64,000 bases of DNA from Macrocybe gigantea (lineage: Eukaryota; Basidiomycota; Agaricomycetes; Agaricales; Callistosporiaceae). Shown here in pieces: positions 37,325 to 47,439 of this stretch. The stretch lies in assembly GCA_011319805.1 (NCBI GenBank), contig SJRY01000003.1, positions 143,269-207,268 on the forward strand, read 5' to 3'. The notes under the pieces were generated by a model. That model searched no databases. It worked only from the letters and a program-made list of their open reading frames with translations, and was not told the DNA's origin. Each line of letters begins with the position of its first letter. The first letter of the stretch is position 1. The position numbers and the translations under genes are program-made.

Positions 37325-40300
37325 TCAGCAGACTGCATTTCTCTTGACATTCTTGGATGGGGCAGAGGCTACGCACTCATGTCCACCTAAGGTCGAAGCG
37401 GGTAATGTGCGCTTTTGTTTCTTCAGTGGCGTGATCGAGTCGTCTTCCCCTTCGAGTCCGTCTGGACCCAAAGGACGTTTGCTCTTCTGCAAACCATCCA
37501 TGTTTGTGAGTTCAAGGCCGAACTCAGAACCAGCTTCTCTTTGTTGCGTCTCATCCTTGGATGGCAGACCATCATCCATGTGAGCACTGATGTCTTCCTT
37601 GTCGATATCCATTGCGTTTGTATCGGATTTCGGAAGCTCCCTGAATAGTGCTGATTTGGATTTCTTTTTCTCCTTCCGCTTCCTGGGGGCTTGGGCGAAG
37701 GAACGAACGGTCTGTTATTCTTGACAGCCCATTCAATTTCGATGATCCTAAAAATCCGATAGGTATGTGAAGGGAGGGAAAGGGAGGGATCAGAAGTCAG
37801 ACAAATTCTTCGTCTCTGATAATCTACAAAGGAAAACGCGAATGATGAAAAGTATCCACCTCTCTTTCAGTTTGATATTATCTGGCACGTAAGTTTCCGC
37901 CTTTCTGTATAAATCTAGTGCAACTTGGAGATCGCCTCTATGATAAGGGAAAGCCAGTCAGTGCGAATTCAATAGCAGAAGCAGGAATAGAATTGACTTA
38001 CTTCTCTGAATGAGCGCGTGCTAGTGCGACATAGGCCCTCCCAGTCTTCTTCTTCGATACAGGCGACAGGACGTCTGCCAGCTGCATTTCCTTGTTGCCA
38101 TGTTCGCTGTTTAGGAGCAGATAGCATTGATATCATGTCAGTATGGACGGAGCTCGAACTTCGGTACATACAATCTTCTTTCTAGCTCGTGTAGCCGAGC
38201 TTTTAGCTCCTCATCCAAATCTCTGTGCCGTTTAAGCAAAGGTGTAAGAACACCAGAGGGAAGTGATTGTTCTACGGTCGGAGATTTTGATCGTGGCTGG
38301 GTGTGTTGCGGCTCTTTGGCTTGTCTGAATTTCTGTGCTTCTTCCTTCTCTCTCTCTTTCTCCCGTTCTGCCAGCCTTCTCGCCACTTCAAGCTCGACAG
38401 CCTTCGATATCTACTCAAGGATTCATCAACATTGGGAATGAAGTGAATGATGCGCTGCGGCGAAGCAGTGCGAACGGACCAAAGGAAGAACGAAGACTTA
38501 CTCTCTCATCGATTTCCTTCTCGGTCAGACCAATTCCGAGGAAACCCGAGCTGCCCTCTGGAGCTGGCAGCTTCTCACTGTTGCTTCTCTTTGACATGAC
38601 CGGATTAGGAAGCCCAAACGGCTGGAAGCCGCTCCCATTCCCACCGTACGTAGAAACACGAGGAACTCTTGAGGTTGTGGCGAGAGATGAGCGCGAACGT
38701 ATCGGCACTCCACCAGACCCTGATAGCCCGGTGGAAATTGCCTGAAGAACCACCTGAGCCGGTCTAGGTGCTGGATGTTGTATGGCAACCGCGGCAAAGT
38801 GCGGTTTGGGGGCAGGGCGGTTATCTAATCAAGGAAGAAGCAAAGACGTCAGATAAGAAATGTTTTCCTCGCCGGATAACGAAAGGTCACAGTCGAAACG
38901 TACCGCGCTCGTTAATGATAGGTTTATTCTCAATATTCTTCGTGCGAACGGCGAAGCTAACAGAAAGTCGTTTATAGAGACCTAATTTTTGTCGAAAGAT
39001 AGCAGAATGAAACGCACTTTAGAGTATTCAGAGTGTCCTGTCTAAATTTGGTCCCAGGTGCCAAGTTGCAGATCAGCAAGCCAACCGAAGTGCCCCCGAG
39101 CGCATCTTGTAGGATCCTTGTAAGCTTAGAGTTACGATAGGGGATACGCGTCTAATTGATAGAAATCAGAAACAACGCCTAGTCGTGATGTGATCGTTTG
39201 ATATCTCACTGCCGCAGAATTCAGTGCATGCACAACCTGGCCAAGAACACTCAAGGATTTGTTAATCGCAGCCGACTCTGCCATGCGTGATGGGTCATTT
39301 CCGGTCAACTGCAAAGAGAATAAAAACATGTTTTAGCAAAAGCCGTTGGATCATGACCTCATTGCACCCACCTTATTGTTTTCGGAACCGGCAAGGTCGA
39401 CCAAATTGATTTTTCCTGTCAACACTACCGGGGAAAATCAGTTGACATTGATGTCAATAGCAAAGTGGACAACGAACTCTTGTTTTCCGTAGGGTCGGAT
39501 ATGCTGACTTCCATCGTTAAAATAGCATGGGAGCGCGAAGAGGCGTGGTTTAGGTTTGTCGAACCAACTGAACGTTGTTTTGTTGCTCGGCTAAGAATTC
39601 ATGAGCAGTTCGTAACAGCCATCCTGTGACAGAGGACCAACCTATAGATCGCATCAAAGTCTTCGATGGAAGCGATGGATATAGCGGATAGGTTCGCGAC
39701 GAAAACCATGCCGACGTCATTTTCACGCACGGGAAGCTTCATGGCCTGGAGTATGCAGAATTCAGCGGTGTCGGAGCGAATCAGGAAAGAGTATCGTACG
39801 TTCTCCCGAGGGACTAGAAGGTCATAAACTTCATCCTTGTAAATCTCCATGTAGGAAACAGACAAAGACACATCGCGTTGTTTGTATTCCGCCTTTTTAT
39901 CGAACATTGCCTGACCATAAAAATATGTCTTGTCAGAGAAGAGGAAGAGAACCTGGTGTGAATTGGGCGATTTTACCTTGACGACCCGCGGGATGACGCC
40001 TGGATCCGATTTCGTCCCTTGCATGGTGTGCGTCTTTCCAGAAGATGTAACTCCGTATGCAAATATGGTTACCGTCTAGACAAAGGTCTGTCAGTGAATG
40101 TCCAGTCATACGATATTGGAACCACCAATCGTGAAAGAGGGTGACTGTGGCAGCAGCAATATCCACACCTGCAGCAGGTGCTTCCCCAAAGAGTCCTCGC
40201 GCAACAATCAATGACTCACAATTCCGCGATAGGCAACGTCTATCATTGGGCGCACGTCCGTCTGAAAGATTTCCTCCTGCGTCGATGACTGGTCATAACA

Positions 40301-40574
40301 GCTCGTGAATCTTTCGCACGCAAAACCGTAAGCAATATTTGCCAAAAAAGAAAAAAAAAAAAGAATACAAATGCACTGACGGAAAATGAAAAACTTGAGA
40401 AAGGTCCCTAGGGTTTCTGACACTAATCACACTCCCAACGCCGGCACCCGAACTTGCAGTTGAACTTCCTGAAACGTCCGAACCATGGGCGACAATAATT
40501 CCTTCATCGTCGATCTCGTTGGATAATCTTGGCCTTACCCTGGCAGCAATTTTAATCTTGTAGGTGCTTGCCAT
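37325..40574 (-). CDS. Kinesin motor protein, kinesin-10 (Kid/KIF22) type
   Basis: Microtubule motor with an N-terminal motor domain. It starts [20 protein letters not shown]; the P-loop is [16 protein letters not shown], followed by [15 protein letters not shown], the switch-II region (LVDLAGSEN, read across an intron), [20 protein letters not shown] and [16 protein letters not shown]. After the motor come a Ser/Pro-rich region, a short coiled coil ([20 protein letters not shown]), a TPR-like unit ([20 protein letters not shown]) and an acidic tail with a basic KKQKR patch. There are many short introns; exon edges are not all fixed. An early spindle or chromosome-arm motor of the Kid class fits the domain order and the nuclear-type tail, but the subfamily call is inference. 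The start lies 198 bp from that of RPF2. Confidence 0.8.
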
Positions 40575-40772
40575 GGCGGGAGCACCGAAGCAGAGAAGAG
40601 ACGGCGAGCGGGGGGTTCGAATGGTCTTGAGGAGGCCAATGTTGAAGTCCGTTTGGCAGCCACAGTCGCGTAAAAGTCACATGGTCCTGTGTATGTCACA
40701 TGATGAGTCTACACCTACTCGGCAGAAATTTGAGCTTCCTCGTTGAGATCGCAGCGGTGAATATTGAAAACG
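40575..40772. promoter_or_regulatory. Divergent promoter shared by the kinesin gene and RPF2
   Basis: Only 198 bp separate the two ATGs on opposite strands. The spacer holds two copies of GTCACATG about 20 bp apart (about 40675 and 40695). No TATA box is seen. Confidence 0.6.
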
Positions 40773-42001
40773 ATGTTGAGGACTATGTAAGTTATCGCAT
40801 AGCAGCTCTTCTGGCAAGCTTGTTGACAAGAATCTACTCAGAAAGCCCAAAAACGCTCGTTCAAAACGGGCCCTTGAAGCTCGACTTCCTAAGGAGATTG
40901 AAGATTCTCGCGCCGCAATCTTCCTGAAAGGGACACATACGGGAGAACTCCTCAATGGAGTGATGCGCGAATTGGTCCGCTTTCTCGCTGTTGGTCTATT
41001 TTTTCTCCTGCATCTGACATTTGCTGTGATAGATGGCGCTCAAGCGTCCGAACGCAATCTCATTTTCGAAGAAGAATCAGATTCATCCCTTCGACGCCGA
41101 CTCGTCGTCGATCAGCTCTCTTGAATTTGGGCTGCAAAAAACGACGCATCCTTGTTCCTTTTGGGCCATTCAACGAAGAAGCGACCGCACGGGCTAACTT
41201 TTGTTCGAATGTTTGATGGCAGACTCCTCGATATGATCGAGGTCGGCGTGGAGAACTGGAAAAGCATGTCAGAATTCCAAGTGTGTAATTTTCCCTTCCC
41301 GTTGTCTTCCAGTTTATGACAGAATATCTTCAGACGACCAAGTCAACGCCTGGGCATAAGCCAATGATGCATTTCGCATCAGAGCTGTTCGATACACATC
41401 CTCGTTACATACAGCTGAAATCCATGTTGATGGATTTCTTCAACGGCGAGGTCATTGATTCGATATGTCTACCTGGCCTCGAACACGTTATCAGCGTTTC
41501 CTGTGCTCCGATACCGGCTTCTCTAAACACCACCTCCTCTGTGCAACCCGAAAATCCCCAACAAGCACTGCATCACTGCCAAAAGTCCACATACGGACAT
41601 ACACTATCCGTCTACTCGCATCGGGCACCCGCGTCCCGCGCGTAGAGCTTATTCCTATGGGGCCTCATCTAGACGTCATCCTGAGACGATATCAGGAGCC
41701 CGACCCCGAACTTTTGAAACAGGCCTTGAAACGACCAAAGATTAAGAAGACAGACATCGAAAAGGGTCTGGGAAAGAAGCGAAAGAACGTCGAGATAGAC
41801 GAAATGGGAGACTTGAGAGGTCGCGTGCACATCGCCAAGCAGGATCTGTCCAAGCTACAGACGAGGAGGATGAAAGGACTCAAAGGAGGAAGAATGGGCG
41901 AGGAAGACGAGGAGGGGCAGGAGGAAGAAGAAAACGAGTCTCGACTGGAGGACTCGGACGTCTCGGAGGCTCGCCGACCAAACAAGAGAAGAAAAGTTTG
42001 A
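40773..42001 (+). CDS. RPF2: Ribosome production factor 2 (Brix domain)
   Basis: Nucleolar protein that with Rrs1 brings 5S RNP to the pre-60S particle. Exons 40773-40786, 40842-40974, 41033-41280 and 41313-42001. It starts MLRTIKPKNARSKRALE, the hallmark of the family, followed by RPNAISFSKKNQIHPFD, HSTKKRPHGLTFVRMFDGR, LFDTHPRYIQLKSMLMDFF, IRTYTIRLLASGTRVPRVEL and MGPHLDVILRR, then a charged tail ending PNKRRKV. Two frame changes occur, at the TTT run 41126-41128 (where the conserved WAAKND block begins) and the CCCC run 41556-41559; one added base at each restores the frame and gives 361 residues. As RPF2 is essential, these are almost surely sequence errors. Confidence 0.95.
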
Positions 42002-42231
42002 GTGGTAGCATACTATCTCAGGTATTCTAGTCTGTGCATCTAGGTTTGTCCGTATATTTTTCCGTCTCCACCCATTATCCGTGCACTCCGTAAGTGTGCT
42101 ATAGAGAACGCCAAGACCGCCCTAATTTTAAGTGAAGCAGAGGATGCCCGCTACAAGGCAAGACAACAAAACAGAGAGCTTGCAATAAATATTGAGAAAT
42201 ACGCCAGCGCTGCTAGGCACGATCCGTAAAC

Positions 42232-42784
42232 ATGTTCACGAAGCTCATCTCTGCTCTTCTGCTCGCGCTTCTCGCCTACATCAAGTTCGGAGAGCAAGTG
42301 CCCGAGTTGGCGCCGCCGAACCACCGGAAGCTCGCGCTGAGGTCGTGTCTTTTTCGGGCGAAGAGGAACTAGAAGCGCTTAAGCCCAACGTTTTACGGTG
42401 CCCGAAAAGGTTCAGGCTCTGCCCGGGCAAGAAAAGTTGCTGTCCCGTCGGACAGCGCTGCTGCCCCAGAGGTGAGAAGTTCATCGTCCATGGCTATCCG
42501 TTTCTAAATCAGTCACATCGCTCTGAATGTTTCGTAAGCGGCTGCTGTAGCTCCAATTCCTTCTGCTGCCCTCGTGAGCGCAAGTACTATCTTCTATTCA
42601 CGAGCTTTCTGATCCCTTCTCCACAAGGTGGTGGCTGTTGTCCGCTCGGGTACACTCTCTCGTCTGGCTGGTTGGCCATCGTTTGACCGTGGTTCTCCCC
42701 TATAGCACCGTCTGCGTCAATTTCCAGACATTCCCACCCGGCCGTGTGAGGTGTTGACCCAAGGGAAGGTTCTGCCCGTTGTAG
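42232..42784 (+). pseudogene. Granulin-like secreted Cys-rich protein, copy 1, interrupted
   Basis: Begins with a signal peptide (MFTKLISALLLALLAYIKFG) nearly identical in design to copy 2 at 43167. The frame then shifts near the CCC at 42301-42303 to the mature part RCPKRFRLCPGKKSCCPVGQ plus RCC, followed by short exons with SGCCSSNSFCC and GGGCCPLG. The last block should read CCPKGRFC, as in copy 2, but TGA stands in place of the second Cys codon at about 42754. A missing base plus a nonsense change, and one exon junction out of phase, suggest a decaying copy; part of this could be sequence error. Confidence 0.6.
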
Positions 42785-43092
42785 AACACAGGAATCCCCT
42801 ATTTCTTTTTTGTGCTCCCGCCGATACGAATCAAATTGGACTTCCTATTTTGCATTTCGCTGGAACTCTGCGGATCTCGAACGAGGCATCTTGTTGAGAA
42901 TATCTCGTCGAAAAAAAACGGTTCTCAGACAGAGCGAACGGCATTTGCCCGAGTTCCGGAGTAGTCGACGCTAAGACAGGGTTTGAAAGTAAGCGGTGGG
43001 GTTCAGACTGGCGATGATTCAGAGCGAGGTCCGAAGGCGGGTTTTGGAGCGGGAGAATGATGAGGGAACTGGCGGGTGGCGTCTCCCTGCAC

Positions 43093-43100
43093 CATAAAAG
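43093..43100 (+). promoter_or_regulatory. TATA element of Cys-rich copy 2
   Basis: CATAAAAG, 67-74 bases upstream of the ATG at 43167. The same octamer stands upstream of the lectin gene (10414). Confidence 0.45.
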
Positions 43101-43166
43101 CAGGCTCTTGAGGCAGGGAAAACCCTCCCCTCCTTACACTTCCAAGAGTCCTCCCAACCGCTGAAC

Positions 43167-43712
43167 ATGTTCATCAAATTGTCCTCCGCGTTGCTCATCT
43201 CTCTCATCGCTTGCGCCCAGTTCACGGGCGTCGCTGCTCAAGGCGAGGAAGATAACCCTTTGTTAGCAAGGGAACTGGAGCTCGAAGCCTCAGCTGAGGA
43301 GATGGCGGCGCCCCCGCCGTTCAGGTGCCCGAGGAGGTTCCATCGCTGCCCTGGAAGGAGGTCCTGCTGCAGGGACGGATTCAACTGCTGCCCCAAGTGT
43401 TGGTCTCCTTGCTATACTTTCCTACCAGTTTGATTGACCGTAGTTGTGTACACTTTAGTTGGCTGCTGCCGCAAAGGCACCAGATGCTGCCCAGGTGAGT
43501 CTGCACGCACTCTGATATGCCTGACAGTCTTTTGATGAACGCGTACCTGCGAATAGGCGGAGGTTGCTGCCCGTTCAGGTGAGTCCGAGTCGCTTCTGTC
43601 CGCACATAGTCGGGGAGAAGGCTGACGTGACACGTCTCGTCGCAGCTCTAGATGCTTCCGCTTCCGTAGCGGTAAACGCGGTTGCTGCCCCAAGGGAAAG
43701 TTCTGCGATTAG
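43167..43712 (+). CDS. Granulin-like secreted Cys-rich small protein, copy 2
   Basis: Four exons (43167-43398, 43459-43494, 43557-43578, 43646-43712) in phase give 118 residues. The signal peptide is MFIKLSSALLISLIACAQFT, followed by an acidic pro-like segment (about residues 25-47) and a Cys-rich domain: RCPRRFHRCPGRRSCC, FNCCPK, GCCRKGTRCCPGGGCC, a basic stretch, and GCCPKGKFCD at the end. Five CC pairs spaced like this resemble granulin/epithelin modules. In mushrooms such small secreted proteins are thought to act at the cell surface or in the medium; the target is unknown. Intron 1 uses a GTTGGT donor, also seen elsewhere in the window. Copies 1 and 3 flank it. Confidence 0.8.
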
Positions 43713-44119
43713 TATATTATTTACCTCGTGTATTGCACATGGACTTTTGTGTCTGGTTAAATGGCAGACAATATTGTTGTTTCTGCAAGGTAGAAATGGG
43801 AAAACTAGATCGGAAGGGAAGAGCGGTTCAAATTGGCGCGTAAATCATGGAAGTCAGTGACCTCTGGTCTCTCGAACGAAGAGAGCTCCCACAGACAACA
43901 TCCGGGGAGGGGGGGTGCGACGAGATGACACCCTGAAGCCCATATCAACTCGGGGGCGGGACAACTTCACTATTATAGTGCCTTGATGTCGAGTTTGAGT
44001 ACCGGTGTGGGAGGAAATAATGAAGGAACGTAATCTGAAGATCTCGTTTAGCGTCCGAGAAGACGGCTTTTCTACGCTCAGCTTGTCAGCAACTTGATGG
44101 TCCCGGCCTCAGCTGCATC
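43713..44119. other. Intergenic stretch after Cys-rich copy 2
   Basis: Downstream flank of copy 2 with no supported gene. Confidence 0.4.
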
Positions 44120-44560
44120 TGTGGGAACAGTGACTTGATGACGGGCGGATCTGAAGTCAGCGGTAGTCGGCTACGTTCGACGTGTTCGAACGACGTTAGG
44201 CGTGCCGTGTGCGCGCCACGTAGGTTTCGTTTAGTAGAGATATTAGTTCCGACTTCAAAGTGAAGCCGAGAGAGAGAGAGATGTGTTCGGGGTGCTCGTA
44301 CATGCCGTGTAAATAGCAAACGAGATAACAACGAAATGTAACGAAAAGAAAAAGGCTTACCTCAGACAGAATCCTTCGGATCGACAGAAGACAGGCCGCG
44401 CTGGTCAGGAATGACTCGGGAACGCTCGACCGTAGCTCGGAGATCGATTTACGAACGCAGCTGCTCTTTTCTACCACACTGGTGTATATGAGCTTCTCAG
44501 CAAGCTTGCTCTACAATGACACTACGCCACAACGGACAGCTCATCATCAATCAGATTCAA
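44120..44560 (+). repeat. Duplicated promoter region of Cys-rich copy 3, without its gene
   Basis: Two blocks match the DNA just upstream of copy 3: AGTGACTTGATGACGGGCGG and onward (about 44137) against AGTGACTTAATGATCGGGG (46134), and TATATGAGCTTCTCAGCAAG and onward (about 44485-44545) against 46285-46335, ending at the GGACAGCTC that precedes the copy-3 start. Between the blocks this copy has about 200 extra bases. No Cys-rich coding sequence follows, so only the promoter remains. Confidence 0.6.
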
Positions 44561-44725
44561 GATATGCTTATCATTTATACCTAATTGTGCGTACTTCCGA
44601 ATGACTGTCGAATCAAACATAAGCGTCCTCCGGGGAACTGGGCATGTCCCAGAACAAAAAAAGCCCATTCATCCTCACAGACCAGGATCAAATCTCCTTC
44701 CCCCAATCCAGGAGCACTGACAGGT

Positions 44726-46020
44726 TTAAGCGGACACGGGCCAGTGACGAAGGGCCGCCCAGATTGCATGCTCAAGAACCGCTGCGGATGAGCCATCCTT
44801 GGCTAATACGAATGTTTCATCCATGTCCCTGTCCACACCCTCAAAATATTCGGCTGCCCCAGACAAGTGGGCCACCTTCGCACATGCTGCGTGGAGTTCC
44901 AAGTACTCTCGAGATGGAAGTGGGAGTTGAGCGGGATCAGGTGTAGTGAATGTCACAACTTTGGGGTATTGGACAAGAAGATGAGGATATCTGCCCTTCA
45001 CTTTATATTGATTTTGAACATTCTGGACGAAGCACTTAGCACCTAATAGTAGGACGAATGAAATATATCATAATATGACATACGGTAGGCTCAAGCCACA
45101 ATTTCAAGCTGTCAAACAAAAAATGCACAGATGGTTCCAGTGTCATAACATTTTCCAGGCGATGGATGGACGGCCCATTGAGTTCCTTCTGGATGTCGTG
45201 GCCACCAAAGCGGGATAAAACAGCCCAGGCAGAGGCAGCGTAATCAGCCTGGAAAAGCAAGAAAATTTCCGTCACATACCCTTATGGGCAACAAAACGAA
45301 GAAAGACAAACCTTGGTTGATCCCTCATTGAGACCGAAATTCGTGGATTCTGAAAAGATATGTGCACACTGTGTCGTGGCGAGATTTCCTTGGGCCGCTC
45401 GCCCCAACTCCTCAGATTTTCCGCTGAAGAAAAGTCATACTTTCCGGAGATGACGCATCTGAAGCCATCACGAACAAGAGCCTAAAGACCTTGCTTACGA
45501 GCGAGCTAATGAAACTTTTGTACATGCTCTCACCCTGTTTTTTGCAGTCCGGTGGCCTGGGGTGCTTCCTCGAGTTTCGCCTTGATCATGTCCGCCAGGC
45601 TATTGAAAGAGGGCGAGATGGATGATGCGACTGTGCAGGAGTTCGACCTTGGGCAGATCGAACTGGAGGCGGTCAGCCTCGGAAGACGTACATCGGGAAC
45701 GGACTGACAAACGCGGAATGCATGGTCATAGTACAGTCTTCCAATATCAAGTAGTTTTTGGTCGTCCATTTGGCATGAGCTAACTTCTTGAACGATATTC
45801 TTCAGTCCATATCACTGGGTACATGGTGGAAGAAGTGGCCGACTATGCGGCAATATATCAGCTGCAATTCAGCCGCCTGCCTGGCACTGGCGGTCGGAGC
45901 AGAGGCTATATCCGCAAGGACAGTTTTCTCCAGTCGTAAGACGATGTCATATGCGCTGCGAACATAAGCATTTTCCTGTACGCGTCGAGGGACGAGCGGA
46001 GGAAGTGGCGTGCTCGGCAT
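44726..46020 (-). CDS. HNH_2-type nuclease domain protein
   Basis: A multi-exon gene starting MPSTPLPPLVPRRVQENAYV. An N-terminal helical part is followed by the HNH core: ALVRDGFRCVISGKYD (metal-site entry with the R-C-x-x-[ST]-G pattern), TTQCAHIFSESTN (the AHI histidine) and ENVMTLEPSVHFLFDSLKLW (Asn and His of the motif), then a tail beginning YPHLLVQYPKVVTFTT and ending in ALRHWPVSA. Such proteins are numerous in agaricomycetes and have no known role; a DNA-cutting or degenerate-nuclease function is inferred from the fold only. The first two exon joins, near 45780-45830 and 45520-45540, are uncertain. The gene sits inside the Cys-rich cluster, bracketed by the duplicated promoter DNA. 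Confidence 0.7.
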
Positions 46021-46309
46021 GAGGAGATTGAGGGAGCCCGAGTGACCATCAGCACCGCTGACTTAGCACCGACACTGCCACTGCCGCTCTGTCACTTCTC
46101 TTTCTCCGCTTGTCAGCCGTGTCTGGCTTGAGAGAGTGACTTAATGATCGGGGATCTGAAGTCCTGAGGCCTGATCGCTGATCTTTGCCCTCCGCCCCTG
46201 AGTCGTGTTCAACACGGCGAAACTCAGAAAACCCCGTCTCACTACCCAATGAGACAAATGCCTTTTCAGCTGTCATATATGAGTCTTATAGCCGGCTTGC
46301 TCTCCAGCG

Positions 46310-46901
46310 ATGCTGCGCCAGAAAGGACAGCTCGCCATGGTTCCAAAACGTGCTTTGTCACTCGTCTTCATCGCTCTCTTGCAATACAGCATTGCGTTCG
46401 GTAGCATGGACGATGGTAGGGTTGAAGCGAGAGACCTATTTCCCAGGTATCTCGTTGAAGCACGAGACGTCGACAGTGGAGCAGACCAGCCGGTTATCGC
46501 TGTTACCACGACGGTACCAGTAACCAGAACGCCCACCAGGACGGATGAGGTTGTACATGCGCCAACAGTGACCCGTCGCCGGTGCCCGAATGGGTATGGT
46601 TTTTGTCCAAACATAAACCGATACTGCTGTCCGATTGGGGGCCGCTGCTGCGCTAACAGTGAGTCCGCAGTGTCTACTAGCGGCATACGTACTGAATTTC
46701 ACTGTTTTTTTTTTTGCACGTCAGGGACTTGTTGTAGGGCGGGAGCACATTGTTGCCACGGTAAGTGGGGATGATAGTGAAAACTCAGGTATCTTCTTAT
46801 CACCAAAAGGTGGGGGATGTTGCAAAAACAACTACTATTGTGTCAGGCGGACTAACGGACAAGTTGGATGTTGCCCTCTCGGGAGAGTTTGCGTCGGATA
46901 G
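46310..46901 (+). CDS. Granulin-like secreted Cys-rich small protein, copy 3
   Basis: Three exons (46310-46658, 46725-46760, 46810-46901) in phase; 158 residues from the ATG at 46310 or 149 from the ATG at 46337. The hydrophobic ALSLVFIALLQYSIAFGS is the signal peptide. A Thr/Val-rich spacer precedes the Cys-rich part: RCPNGYGFCPNINRYCCPIG plus GRCC, GTCCRAGAHCC or its close equivalent, GGGCCKNNYYC and GCCPLGRVCVG at the end. The order of CC blocks and the exon pattern match copy 2, so the genes share ancestry, but the spacer is much longer. A TATATGAG element lies about 25 bases before the first ATG. Confidence 0.75.
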
Positions 46902-47439
46902 GACGTTGTAGGCATGTCATGTCTAGTGCTGTATGGCTGGACAGCTCGAAAATGCAGCAATACTTTTCGGGGAGCCCAACTTGCCCCTAACGCGATCGAT
47001 GAGGAGACTCTGACTGCGCAGGTGAAGCGCCCGTGTATGGAAAGGAGGTTGGGCGACGATCTGCCCGGGGGTGGTTACCTGCGTTGTTCCGCGAAGCCAA
47101 GCATGGAGTTCGTAGACACCTTATCACGGCTCGACACACCCATGCCAGTAGGTAAAGTGAATTCAACGTCCCGATTAGCATATAATCTATGTTACAAAGA
47201 TGATCGAGATACTGAAACTTTACAGATAGCTAAGTTGCGTACAGCAGCGGGATATGAAGGCGAAGTGGGGTATCAATACAGAACACCCCGAAATGAAGAC
47301 GAGATGGCGAAGGGGAATAATTTCGTCCTACTTGTACATTGTTTGATATGACCCTTGTCAGGAATATTCAATCAGCACGCGTACGACGAGAAGGGACATG
47401 ACTGCTCACATATATATGCATGATGCACAATATCACAGG
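46902..47439. other. Intergenic stretch, no supported gene
   Basis: A 145-codon plus-strand frame (46914-47351) shows no domain and no splice pattern, so it is not called. Confidence 0.4.
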
